From Alphaproteobacteria bacterium (GTDB lineage Bacteria > Pseudomonadota > Alphaproteobacteria > GCA-2731375): a DNA stretch of 15,813 bases. This document shows, in pieces, positions 6,816-13,743 of this stretch; within the stretch, counting starts at the first letter, position 1; each line of letters starts with the position of its first letter. The position numbers and the translations under genes were made by a program. Under the pieces are notes generated by a model, which saw only the letters and a program-made list of their open reading frames with translations, searched no databases and was not told the DNA's origin. Location of the stretch: assembly GCA_030746295.1 (NCBI GenBank), contig JASLMY010000106.1:1-15813 (forward strand). Reading direction: 5' to 3'.

Positions 6816-8261
6816 TTGGCCGGGCTCGATGAATTCTCGCTCTCCGCTCGCGAAGCGGCACCTGCCCGGCATCAGCGAGATGGGCGTTTCGCGCGCGGGA
6901 CGAGTCGGGTCGGCCTCGCGGCGCTAGTCGCAATCGCTCTCGGCTCTTCCCTCGGCGTCGTGCCGGCCGTCGAGGCCCAACCCGTCATTCAAGACAACGA
7001 CCGGGACGGTGACGGACGGCTGTCGCGCGGCGAGTTCCCGGGCCCTCCGCACGTGTTTCGCGTCTTGGACGGCGACGGCGACGGATTCCTGACGATTGAG
7101 GAGCTCAGACGCGGCCGGGGCGGCCGATCGGGCGGTCGGTCCGGGCCGACGCAACGGCCGGGTAGCATGCAGGGTGGCGGGCCCGCACGACCGGCCCCCG
7201 TCGTCGCAAGGCCGGCCGGTGCGGCGCGGTACGTGGACACGCATATGCATCTCCACCCCGTGGGCTTGGATCAGGTCATGGGAGGTGGCGGTGGATTCCG
7301 AAGCGGCGGCCGTCCGGGGGGCGGCGGCATGGATATCGGGCGCAATCTCGCCGCCGCCGCCGCGGGCCTGGTCGCCCGAATGGACGACTACGGCGTCGAC
7401 AAGGCGATGATCGTCGTCGTGCCGTCGGGCAGGCGTTCCGCGGCGGAGGATCTCGCCAGCATGCGCGCTGCCGTCAGCGCCCACCCCGGGCGCCTCCGTC
7501 TGATGGCCGGTGGCGCGACACTCGGGCAGATGATTCTGAAGACGGCGCCGGGCGACGTCACCGATGCGATCAAACGGGAGTTTGCGAGCCGGGCCAAGTC
7601 GTTGATCGAAGGCGGTGCCGCCGGCTTCGGCGAGATGATCTCCTATCACCTCTGCATGACGCAGAGACATTCCTTCAAGTACGCGGCCGCAGACCATCCG
7701 CTGTTCTTGCGCCTGGCCGAGATCGCCGCCGCCGCCGACGTGCCGATCGATCTGCATATGGAGGCCATCGAGCGAGGCGGCCCGATGCCGGCCAACCTGC
7801 GGCGGGCTTGTGACAAGAACCCGGAGAAGCTGATTCCCACCATCCCGGCATTGGAGCGTCTGTTGCGCCACGAGCGCCGCGCCAGGATCGTCTGGCAGCA
7901 CGTCGGCTGGGACAACGTCGGCGACATGAAGCCGGCCCTGTTGGATCGGCTGCTGCGGGAGAACGCCAACCTCTATCTGGCATTTCGCGTCGAGCGGCGG
8001 CTCGATCAGGTCGGCGGCGGCGGCCCGATGCCAAACCGTATCGTCGACGGCGGCCGGATTGCCGACGACTGGCGGCGGCTGATGACCGCGCATCCGGACC
8101 GATTGATGATCGGCGGCGACGAGTTCGCCGGCCCCTCAGGCAAGGAGCCCCGGATGGCGGCCTCGTTCGCCGACACCTGGGCCATGCTGAGCCAACTGCC
8201 CTCGGAGCTGGCGGCCAAGATCGGCGGCGCCAATGCCCGGCGGGTCTATCGTCTGGAGTGA
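6816..8261 (+). CDS. Predicted secreted EF-hand/amidohydrolase-2 fusion protein
   Basis: This is a TIM-barrel metal-dependent hydrolase (amidohydrolase_2 type) behind a calcium-binding module. Numbering is from a TTG at 6816, chosen because GGAGA lies 5 nt before it; no ATG or GTG exists in frame, so the start is uncertain. A signal-peptide-like segment at about 32-54 (VGLAALVAIALGSSLG, then PAVEA-Q) suggests export. Two canonical EF-hand loops follow, DRDGDGRLSRGE (62-73) and DGDGDGFLTIEE (85-96), then a Gly/Arg/Pro linker to about 137. The barrel opens with DTHMHLH (141-147), giving the H-x-H metal pair. Later candidate ligands are Glu273, His314 (IDLHME), His362 (WQHVGW) and Asp435 (GGDEF). 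Glycine-rich loops at 156-171 and 399-403 are unusual. The protein is about 481 residues. The substrate is unknown. It lies 110 nt after the DUF2269-like gene. Confidence 0.8.
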   Translation: MAGLDEFSLSAREAAPARHQRDGRFARGTSRVGLAALVAIALGSSLGVVPAVEAQPVIQDNDRDGDGRLSRGEFPGPPHVFRVLDGDGDGFLTIEELRRGRGGRSGGRSGPTQRPGSMQGGGPARPAPVVARPAGAARYVDTHMHLHPVGLDQVMGGGGGFRSGGRPGGGGMDIGRNLAAAAAGLVARMDDYGVDKAMIVVVPSGRRSAAEDLASMRAAVSAHPGRLRLMAGGATLGQMILKTAPGDVTDAIKREFASRAKSLIEGGAAGFGEMISYHLCMTQRHSFKYAAADHPLFLRLAEIAAAADVPIDLHMEAIERGGPMPANLRRACDKNPEKLIPTIPALERLLRHERRARIVWQHVGWDNVGDMKPALLDRLLRENANLYLAFRVERRLDQVGGGGPMPNRIVDGGRIADDWRRLMTAHPDRLMIGGDEFAGPSGKEPRMAASFADTWAMLSQLPSELAAKIGGANARRVYRLE

Positions 8262-8332
8262 CCTGCACCCCGCACTCGACCGAAGGCGCCACGCACCGGC
8301 TCACGCAGCGCCGAGCTTGGCGCACATAACCG

Positions 8333-9172
8333 TCATTTGCCGGCACGCGCGACGCTGTCGCGGAGCGCGTCGAGCAGGCCCAAGGTCGGCCGGCCGTCGG
8401 CGGTTCGTCCTTGCTTGCGCTGATAGGCTTCGATCGCCCGGCGGGTCCTGGGCCCGAGCAGGCCGTCGGCCTTGCCGGGATCGTAGCCGAGCCTGGCCAA
8501 GGCCCGTTGCACGTCGGCGATGCCCTTTCCCGACAGCACCGCGTCCACCGGTGCCGCGATGCCCGTGGCGCGGTACCAGGTCTCGCCCAGGTGACTGCGG
8601 TAGCGGTCGTGGAACCGGCACCACTTCGGCGGCCGCGGCTTGGCCCCAATGGCCAACAGGTATTCCCCCCGACCGATGGCGCGGCCCTGGTCGCGGCCGG
8701 TGCCGTCGGATATCTCCAAACCCAGGCGTAGGGCCAGGCAGCCGCTGAAACTGTGGCTCGACAGCATGACATAGCCGAGGCGACCCTGGTTGAAGGCGGC
8801 GATGAAACGTTCCACCCGGGCCGTTTGACGCCTGCGTAGCGCCGGCTTGAACAATTCGATCAAGGCGTTGAAGAAGAGATAGTCCGCGCTGTCACGGCCG
8901 AAGGCGACAAAGGGCGCGGGCGGCGTCAAGATTGGAAAGCCGGATCGCTGCAGAAGTTTCTCGACCTCGGCCTCGAAGCGTTTCGCGTCGGCAGGGTCGA
9001 AGGCTTGCGCCGCCGACAGGGCGGCCGGCCAATCGACCACGAAGTTGCGCCGCGCCGGTGGCGTCGCCGCTAGCGGCGGTGCCAACAGTGCGACCAGGAC
9101 GAAGGCCAGGCAAAGCCCGGCCGCGTGCCGTCCCAGGGTGCCGAGGGCCGGGCCGGCATGCGGGCGTCTCAT
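8333..9172 (-). CDS. Exported protein with C-terminal peptidoglycan-binding domain
   Basis: This is a 279-residue protein. A basic start (MRRPH) and hydrophobic core (about 18-33, LCLAFVLVALLAPPLAA) ending near an A-x-A site at about 36 indicate a signal peptide. Residues 45-205 form a domain I do not recognise, with a Tyr/Phe-rich stretch at 98-108, SSHSFSGC at 138-145 and WCRFHDRYRSH at 184-194. Residues about 217-272 are a PG_binding_1 domain (DVQRALARLGYDPGKADGLL, then G-P-R-T-R-R-A-I-E-A-Y-Q), a fold that anchors proteins to peptidoglycan. The ATG at 9170-9172 has GGAGG 6 nt upstream. It is transcribed away from the small gene at 9254 and converges with the amidohydrolase gene. No lytic catalytic motif is evident, so it may be a cell-wall-attached accessory protein rather than an amidase. 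Confidence 0.82.
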   Translation of the reverse strand: MRRPHAGPALGTLGRHAAGLCLAFVLVALLAPPLAATPPARRNFVVDWPAALSAAQAFDPADAKRFEAEVEKLLQRSGFPILTPPAPFVAFGRDSADYLFFNALIELFKPALRRRQTARVERFIAAFNQGRLGYVMLSSHSFSGCLALRLGLEISDGTGRDQGRAIGRGEYLLAIGAKPRPPKWCRFHDRYRSHLGETWYRATGIAAPVDAVLSGKGIADVQRALARLGYDPGKADGLLGPRTRRAIEAYQRKQGRTADGRPTLGLLDALRDSVARAGK

Positions 9173-9199
9173 CGTTGCCTCCGTCTGCCGCGAATTCGC

Positions 9200-9229
9200 T
9201 TGGACTGGCGAAATGATAGCGCGGATAAT
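9200..9229 (+). promoter_or_regulatory. Possible promoter for the 81-residue protein gene
   Basis: In the 81-bp divergent gap, TTGGAC (9200-9205) and GATAAT (9224-9229) are separated by 18 bp, pointing rightward. The -10 matches consensus at five of six positions; the -35 is weak. The predicted start, near 9236, would leave a leader of about 18 nt that begins just before the GAGGAG ribosome site. Confidence 0.35.
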
Positions 9230-9253
9230 GCGGGCATTCGAGGAGCAGGCGAG

Positions 9254-9499
9254 GTGAGTCGCAAATACAAGGATCAGGTTCAGGTCTACGCCATCATGCG
9301 CGCCGACCTCTACTATGACGACGCCGAGATCGAGCAGACCGTCGTGGTCAAGGAAGTGGTGCACGAGCTGGCCGTCGCGGCGCGCGAGGTGGAACGGCTG
9401 AATGGCCTGAACGGCGCTAAGGGCATGCGCTATTGGTGGCAGCCGACGCGGCTCTATCCGGCCGGCAGCTCGGCCGGCACCGACGACGAGCCGGGCTGA
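9254..9499 (+). CDS. Small hypothetical protein, 81 residues
   Basis: I do not recognise this small soluble protein. The GTG at 9254 is chosen because GAGGAG (9240-9245) lies 8 nt upstream and the coding character begins there. The longer open frame back to 9125 would overlap the opposite-strand gene. The composition looks real: a strand-like start (KYKDQVQVYAIMRADLYYDD), then a long amphipathic helix at about 25-50 (EIEQTVVVKEVVHELAVAAR), and a short aromatic tail with RYWWQPTRLYP at 59-69. The C-terminal GSSAGTDDEPG is disordered and acidic. No signal peptide or membrane segment is present. The gene shares its upstream region with the divergent peptidoglycan-binding protein gene. Confidence 0.7.
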   Translation: MSRKYKDQVQVYAIMRADLYYDDAEIEQTVVVKEVVHELAVAAREVERLNGLNGAKGMRYWWQPTRLYPAGSSAGTDDEPG

Positions 9500-9529
9500 G
9501 AAGGCAACCCCATTCGCTCTGCCGATCGA

Positions 9530-9554
9530 GGCCGCCGCGGAGAGGGCGGCGGCC
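9530..9554 (+). promoter_or_regulatory. GC hairpin directly upstream of the MFS gene ribosome site
   Basis: GGCCGCCGC (9530-9538) pairs perfectly with GCGGCGGCC (9546-9554) around the loop GGAGAGG. It sits 30 nt after the small gene's stop and abuts the AGGGGAGGGG ribosome site of the next gene. No T-run follows. It could be a weak terminator for the small gene or a structure affecting MFS translation; sequence alone does not decide. Confidence 0.4.
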
Positions 9555-9568
9555 AGGGGAGGGGAATT

Positions 9569-10765
9569 GTGACACGACGGCTTTGGTTCATGCTGCTCTG
9601 CGGCGTCTTGATCGTTTTGGTGAGCAACGGCTTTCGTCAGGCGTTCGGGATCTTCCTGCGCCCGATCTCGGTCGATATGGAAATCGGCCGGCAGGTGTTC
9701 GGTTTCGTCATTGCCTCGCAAACCCTGCTCTACGGCTTGGCTCAGCCCATCGCCGGCATCTTCGCCGACCGCTTCGGCGCAGTGCGGGTGATCGTCGTCG
9801 GCGCGCTGGCCTACGCCGTCGGCCTATGGTGGATGAGCCTCGCCGCCGATGCCTTCGAGCTCTACCTGTCGCTCGGGATCATGATCGGCCTGGGGCTGAG
9901 CGGCGTCACCCAGGTCATCATATTGGGCGCGGTCGGCAAGGTGGTGCCGAGCGAGCGCCGGGGTGTGGTGTTCGGCACCGTGATCGCGGCCGGATCGCTG
10001 GGCATGTTCATCATGGTGCCGAGCCTGCAGGGCCTGCTCGACGTCTTCGGCTGGCGCGAGGCCCTGGTGTTGATGGCCATCCTGATGGCGGCGCTGCCGT
10101 TGTTGACGGTTGGGCTGCGTATCGATGCCGCCGGCGCTCTCGACGGTTCCAGGCAGTCGCTCCGCGAGGCGGTGCGCGAGGCGCGCGGCCATTCGGGCTA
10201 TGTGTTGCTGGCCGTCGGCTTCTTCGTCTGCGGTTTCCACGTCACCTTCATCGCAACCCACTTCCCGGCCTACCTGGCGGACAACGATGTCTCGGGCACG
10301 GCCGCGGCCTATGCCTTCGGGGTTATCGGCCTCTTCAACATCATCGGCGCCTATGCTTTCGGCGCCTTGGGCGACCGCTTTCGCAAGAAGAACGTCCTGA
10401 CGCTGATCTATTTCCTGCGCGCCGTCGTCATGACGATCCTGTTGTTGGTGCCGATCACCGACGTCAGCGCGCTCGTGCTCGGCGCCGCGTTGGGCATGGT
10501 CTGGCTGGCCACCGTGCCGTTGACCAGCGGCATCGTCGCCCAGGTCTTCAGGACCCGGCATTTCTCGATGCTGTTCGGCGTCGTCTTCATGAGCCACCAG
10601 ATCGGCGGCTTTTGCGGCGCTTGGCTCGGCGGCTACATCTTCGACGCCACCCAGTCCTACGACTTGATGTGGGGTGCCTCGGTCGTCCTGGGCCTGGTCG
10701 CCGCGGCGCTGCATTGGCCGATCAGCGACCGGCCCCTGGCACGATTGGCGGAACGCACCGCCTAG
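9569..10765 (+). CDS. MFS transporter, monocarboxylate/OFA-like
   Basis: This is a 12-helix major facilitator superfamily carrier of the inner membrane, 398 residues. Its N-terminus, with NGFRQAFGIFLRPISVDM (about 20-37), is characteristic of the monocarboxylate or oxalate/formate-antiporter-like branch, which moves small organic acids. The MFS motif A is at about 65-74 (F-A-D-R-F-G-A-V-R-V). A second, weaker copy is in the second half (GALGDRFRKKN), as expected from the internal duplication. The central cytoplasmic loop is at about 185-210. The start is GTG at 9569, with a very strong AGGGGAGGGG ribosome site 4 nt upstream. It is followed by a 208-bp gap with a large inverted repeat before the next gene, so it may form its own transcript. 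The substrate is unknown; an organic acid fits the neighbouring catabolic genes. Confidence 0.88.
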   Translation: MTRRLWFMLLCGVLIVLVSNGFRQAFGIFLRPISVDMEIGRQVFGFVIASQTLLYGLAQPIAGIFADRFGAVRVIVVGALAYAVGLWWMSLAADAFELYLSLGIMIGLGLSGVTQVIILGAVGKVVPSERRGVVFGTVIAAGSLGMFIMVPSLQGLLDVFGWREALVLMAILMAALPLLTVGLRIDAAGALDGSRQSLREAVREARGHSGYVLLAVGFFVCGFHVTFIATHFPAYLADNDVSGTAAAYAFGVIGLFNIIGAYAFGALGDRFRKKNVLTLIYFLRAVVMTILLLVPITDVSALVLGAALGMVWLATVPLTSGIVAQVFRTRHFSMLFGVVFMSHQIGGFCGAWLGGYIFDATQSYDLMWGASVVLGLVAAALHWPISDRPLARLAERTA

Positions 10766-10795
10766 AGCTGTTTCGACTTGCGTCGAGTCGCCGGG

Positions 10796-10865
10796 CCACC
10801 CGCTCCCCCGTCCCAACCACCCCGAGGGTACCATCTATGGGTGGTTGGGAAGGGCGAGCGGGTGG
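10796..10865. repeat. 27-bp imperfect inverted repeat (large hairpin) in intergenic DNA
   Basis: Bases 10796-10822 and 10839-10865 are complementary at 25 of 27 positions, with mismatches at 10806/10855 and 10810/10851. The 16-base spacer contains GGTACC. G-T and G-C pairs extend the stem outward for a few more bases. The octamer GGGTGGTT also occurs twice as a direct repeat (10839 and 10860). No T-run follows, so it is a poor intrinsic terminator. It could be a palindromic intergenic repeat of the REP/MITE kind. It lies 30 bp after the MFS stop and 108 bp before the SDR gene. A second small stem, TCGAC-TTGC-GTCGA, is at 10773-10786. Confidence 0.75.
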
Positions 10866-10973
10866 TTCAGCCGTTCTCGAAAATGGTTTAGCCGCCCGCG
10901 CCGGTGCCGTTGGCCTTGTCTTCGCGCTGGGGCAGGATGGCCGGGGTCGAAATGCTTGGAAGGGAGATCGACG

Positions 10974-11750
10974 GTGAGACTGAAGGATAGACGAGCGGTC
11001 ATCACGGGCGCCGCCTCGGGTATCGGCCGGGCCACGGCGTTGCGCTTCGCGGCCGAGGGTGCCGACGTGCTGATCGTCGATCGCGATTCCGAGGGCGCTG
11101 AGGAGACCGTCCGGCTCGGCGCCGATGCGCCCGGCCGCTTCGAGACCCTGCTTGCCGACGTCACCGACCAAGCCGCACCCGATGCGATGATGGCGGCCTG
11201 CCGCGAGGCCTTCGGCCCTATCGACATCCTGATCAACAACGCCGGCATCGGGGCTGCCAAAGCCATCGATGCGACGGAGGACGAGGACCTCGACCGTTTC
11301 CTCGACGTCAATCTTCGCGCCGCCTTCCGCGTCGCCCGGGCCGCGGTGCGCGAGATGCGGGGGCGGGGCGGCGCCATCGTTCACCTGGCCTCGGTATTCG
11401 GCCTGATGGGCTTTCCGGGCAGCTCGATCTACTCGGCGACCAAGGCGGCGCTGATCGGCCTGACCCAGAACATGGCCGCCGACTATGGCCGCGACGGCAT
11501 CCGCGTCAACGCGCTGGCGCCGGGCTCGATCGTGACGCCCCTGTCGGAGGAGCGCCTCAAGACCAATCCATGGTTCCTGGATGCACTGGTCGGCAGTACG
11601 CCGATGGCGCGCCTCGGCAAGCCCGAGGAGATCGCGGCGGCGGCGCTCTTCCTCTCTTCGGACGACGCCTCCTACGTCACCGGCCAAGTGCTGGCGGTCG
11701 ACGGCGGCTGGAGCACGACCAAGTACCGGCCGCCGCCGGATCCGGGCTGA
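10974..11750 (+). CDS. SDR-family NAD(P)-dependent oxidoreductase
   Basis: This is a classical short-chain dehydrogenase/reductase, 258 residues. The cofactor motif TGAASGIG is at 11-18, and Asp36 at the end of the second strand (LIVDRD) favours NAD(H). NNAG is at 88-91. The catalytic set is Asn113, Ser140, Tyr153 and Lys157 (YSATK). The segment APGSIVTPL (182-190) and the ending YVTGQVLAVDGGWS, before an extra Pro-rich tail, are standard. The GTG at 10974 has AGGGAGA upstream and gives a normal N-terminus; the open frame continues far upstream but has no coding meaning there. It heads a run with the epoxide hydrolase, methyltransferase and enoyl-CoA hydratase genes. It would oxidise or reduce an alcohol/ketone; BadH-type or 3-hydroxyacyl-CoA activity is possible but cannot be read from these motifs. 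Confidence 0.92.
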   Translation: MRLKDRRAVITGAASGIGRATALRFAAEGADVLIVDRDSEGAEETVRLGADAPGRFETLLADVTDQAAPDAMMAACREAFGPIDILINNAGIGAAKAIDATEDEDLDRFLDVNLRAAFRVARAAVREMRGRGGAIVHLASVFGLMGFPGSSIYSATKAALIGLTQNMAADYGRDGIRVNALAPGSIVTPLSEERLKTNPWFLDALVGSTPMARLGKPEEIAAAALFLSSDDASYVTGQVLAVDGGWSTTKYRPPPDPG

Positions 11751-11774
11751 GGTCGTGGCAAGGGAGGACGGGGC

Positions 11775-12965
11775 ATGACCACGCACGAGGCGTTCCGGGC
11801 CGAGGTCGATGCAGTGGCGCTCGCCGACCTGCACCGCCGGCTGCGCGCAACCCGCTGGCCGGGCGAGCCCCGGCCGGCCGATTGGCGCTACGGCACCGAT
11901 CTCGCCTACCTGAAGCGCCTGGCCGACTATTGGCTCGATCGGTTCGACTGGCCGGCGGCGGTCGCTCGCATCAACCGCTTCCCCCAGTTCCTGATGGAGG
12001 TGCGACTCGACGATGTGGCCGCAGAGGCCGGGTCGATCAAGCTTCACTATATCCACGAGCCGGGCTCGGGCGCTCGCCGCCTGCCGCTTCTGCTGCTGCA
12101 CGGCTGGCCGGGCTCGATCGCCGAATTCCTCGACTTCATCCCAGCCCTTGCCTACCCCGAACGCCACAACGGGGACGCCGCCGACGGCTTCGAAGTGATC
12201 GCGCCCTCCTTGCCGGGCTTCGCCTACTCAGAGGCACCACCGGCGCCGATCGGCCCCCGGGCGATGGCGCGGCTTATGCTGCGTTTCATGACCGAGAGCT
12301 TGGGCTACGAGCGGTTCCTGGTGCAGGGTGGCGATTGGGGCAGCATCATCGGTGCGTGGATGGCAGCACTGGCGCCCGAGGCGGTCACCGCCCTTCACGT
12401 CAACGCGGTGCCCGTGCGCCCCTATATCGGCCCCGACAGCGCGCCGGTGACGGCAGAGGAGGAGGCCTGGATTCGGGCTGCGCGCGAGGTGCGCCGGCAC
12501 GAGACCGGGTATCAGGCCATTCAAGGCACCCGGGGCCAGACGCTGAGCTACGGCCTCACCGACTCGCCGGTCGGTCTCGCTGGATGGATCGTGGAAAAGT
12601 TCCAGCGCTGGAGCGATCCCGGTGCCGCCGAGCCGCCGTTCACCTTCGACCAGCTGCTGACCAACATCACCCTCTACTGGATGACCGGCTCGATCAACAC
12701 CTCGACCTGGCTCTACCGCGGCATCCGCGAGGAGGGCAGCTTTGCCCTGGAGACGGCGGAAGGCCTCGTTCCGCCGACGGGTCTCTGCCTGCCGCCGAAC
12801 GACCTCTTCGCCCCGCCGCCGAAAAGCTGGGTCGCCCGGCTCGGCAACGTCGTCCACGACACCCGCCTCGAGTCCGGCGGCCATTTCACCGCGCTCGAGA
12901 AGGGGCCTGAGCTCCTCGCCGATGTGCGCGCCTTCTTCGCCGAGCACGCGCCGGCCGAGGCGTGA
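11775..12965 (+). CDS. Epoxide hydrolase, EHN-type alpha/beta hydrolase
   Basis: This 396-residue protein has the two-part layout of microsomal-type epoxide hydrolases: an N-terminal EHN segment (about 1-95, with RWPG at 27-30, W37 and the NRFPQF stretch at 67-72) followed by an alpha/beta hydrolase core. The oxyanion motif HGWPG is at 109-113. The nucleophile is Asp187 in GGDWGS, and the base is His370 in GGHFTALE. Asp343 in the P-P-N-D segment is a candidate charge-relay acid. Tyrosines in the cap and at about 301 and 314 could activate the epoxide. The family opens epoxides to diols in the cytoplasm. The ATG at 11775 follows AGGGAGG, and the gene begins 24 nt after the SDR stop, so it is probably in an operon. 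Some EHN proteins have other hydrolase roles, so the natural substrate is open. Confidence 0.9.
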   Translation: MTTHEAFRAEVDAVALADLHRRLRATRWPGEPRPADWRYGTDLAYLKRLADYWLDRFDWPAAVARINRFPQFLMEVRLDDVAAEAGSIKLHYIHEPGSGARRLPLLLLHGWPGSIAEFLDFIPALAYPERHNGDAADGFEVIAPSLPGFAYSEAPPAPIGPRAMARLMLRFMTESLGYERFLVQGGDWGSIIGAWMAALAPEAVTALHVNAVPVRPYIGPDSAPVTAEEEAWIRAAREVRRHETGYQAIQGTRGQTLSYGLTDSPVGLAGWIVEKFQRWSDPGAAEPPFTFDQLLTNITLYWMTGSINTSTWLYRGIREEGSFALETAEGLVPPTGLCLPPNDLFAPPPKSWVARLGNVVHDTRLESGGHFTALEKGPELLADVRAFFAEHAPAEA

Positions 12966-12976
12966 AGGCAGCGGCG

Positions 12977-13711
12977 ATGAACGAGGAGTTCGACGACCCG
13001 CGCCTGGCGGCGATCTACGACCTGCTCAACCCCTGGGCGGCTGATAACGAATTCTATCTCTCGCTGCCGCGCGACGGCGATGCCGCGGTGCTCGATCTCG
13101 GCTGCGGCACCGGCATGCTGGCCTCTGCTTATGCGGAGCGCGGCCTTCGGGTCGTCGGCGTCGACCCGTCGCCGGCGATGCTCGCCGTCGCCCGCGCCAA
13201 GCCCTACGGCGCCAAGGTCAACTGGGTCGAGGGCAATGCCCAGACCTACCGCTCGGAACGGCGCTTCGATCTGGTGGTGATGACCGGCCATGCCTTTCAG
13301 TTCCTCATTGAGGACCACGACGTTGAAGCCGCACTCCGGACCGCGGGGCACCATCTCCACCCCGGTGGGCGGATCGTTTTCGAGACCCGTAATCCCCGCC
13401 GCCGCGCCTGGTCGGCCTGGACGCCCGAGCGCTCGCGCCGAACCGTCGAGGATGACGCTATCGGCGCCGTGGAGGCCTGGACCTCGGTCGATGGCGAGGA
13501 CGGCGATCTCGTCCGCTTCACGATGCACTTCGGCGTGCCGGGCGAGGAAGACACGCTCGTGTCGACGGGGACGCTTCGGTTCCTCGATCGCGACGCCCTG
13601 GAATCGCACCTGTCGCATGCCGGCCTCCGCGTCGAGACCATCTACGGCGACTGGGACCGTTCGCCCTTCAGCCCCGAAAGCCCCGAGATGATCGTCGTTG
13701 CGACGGCCTAG
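12977..13711 (+). CDS. Class I SAM-dependent methyltransferase
   Basis: This 244-residue methyltransferase has a Rossmann fold. Motif I VLDLGCGTG is at 38-46, the acidic residue that holds the ribose is Asp63 (VVGVDPS), and the motif near 98-104 (DLVVMTG) follows. The LHPGG turn at 127-131 and the strand IVFETRNP (133-140) are typical of the small-molecule methyltransferase branch. After about residue 150 there is a beta-rich insertion (about 155-205), as in proteins that close a lid over the substrate. The ATG at 12977 starts 11 nt after the epoxide hydrolase stop. A GTG at 12962, overlapping that stop, would add five residues and cannot be excluded. The substrate is unknown; it is probably co-transcribed with the genes on either side. 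Confidence 0.9.
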   Translation: MNEEFDDPRLAAIYDLLNPWAADNEFYLSLPRDGDAAVLDLGCGTGMLASAYAERGLRVVGVDPSPAMLAVARAKPYGAKVNWVEGNAQTYRSERRFDLVVMTGHAFQFLIEDHDVEAALRTAGHHLHPGGRIVFETRNPRRRAWSAWTPERSRRTVEDDAIGAVEAWTSVDGEDGDLVRFTMHFGVPGEEDTLVSTGTLRFLDRDALESHLSHAGLRVETIYGDWDRSPFSPESPEMIVVATA

Positions 13712-13743
13712 GGCCGGCCGACCCATGGATTAAGGACTTGGAC

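Noticed and set aside
8308..8323. GCGCC-GAGCTT-GGCGC hairpin between the converging amidohydrolase and peptidoglycan-binding protein genes
   Set aside because: The stem is only 5 bp and no T-run lies on either side, so it is weak evidence for a bidirectional terminator.
10722..12167. Long - strand open frame of 481 codons opposite the SDR and epoxide hydrolase genes
   Set aside because: It is antisense to two well-supported enzymes, has low-complexity GC-driven composition and runs through the intergenic palindrome.
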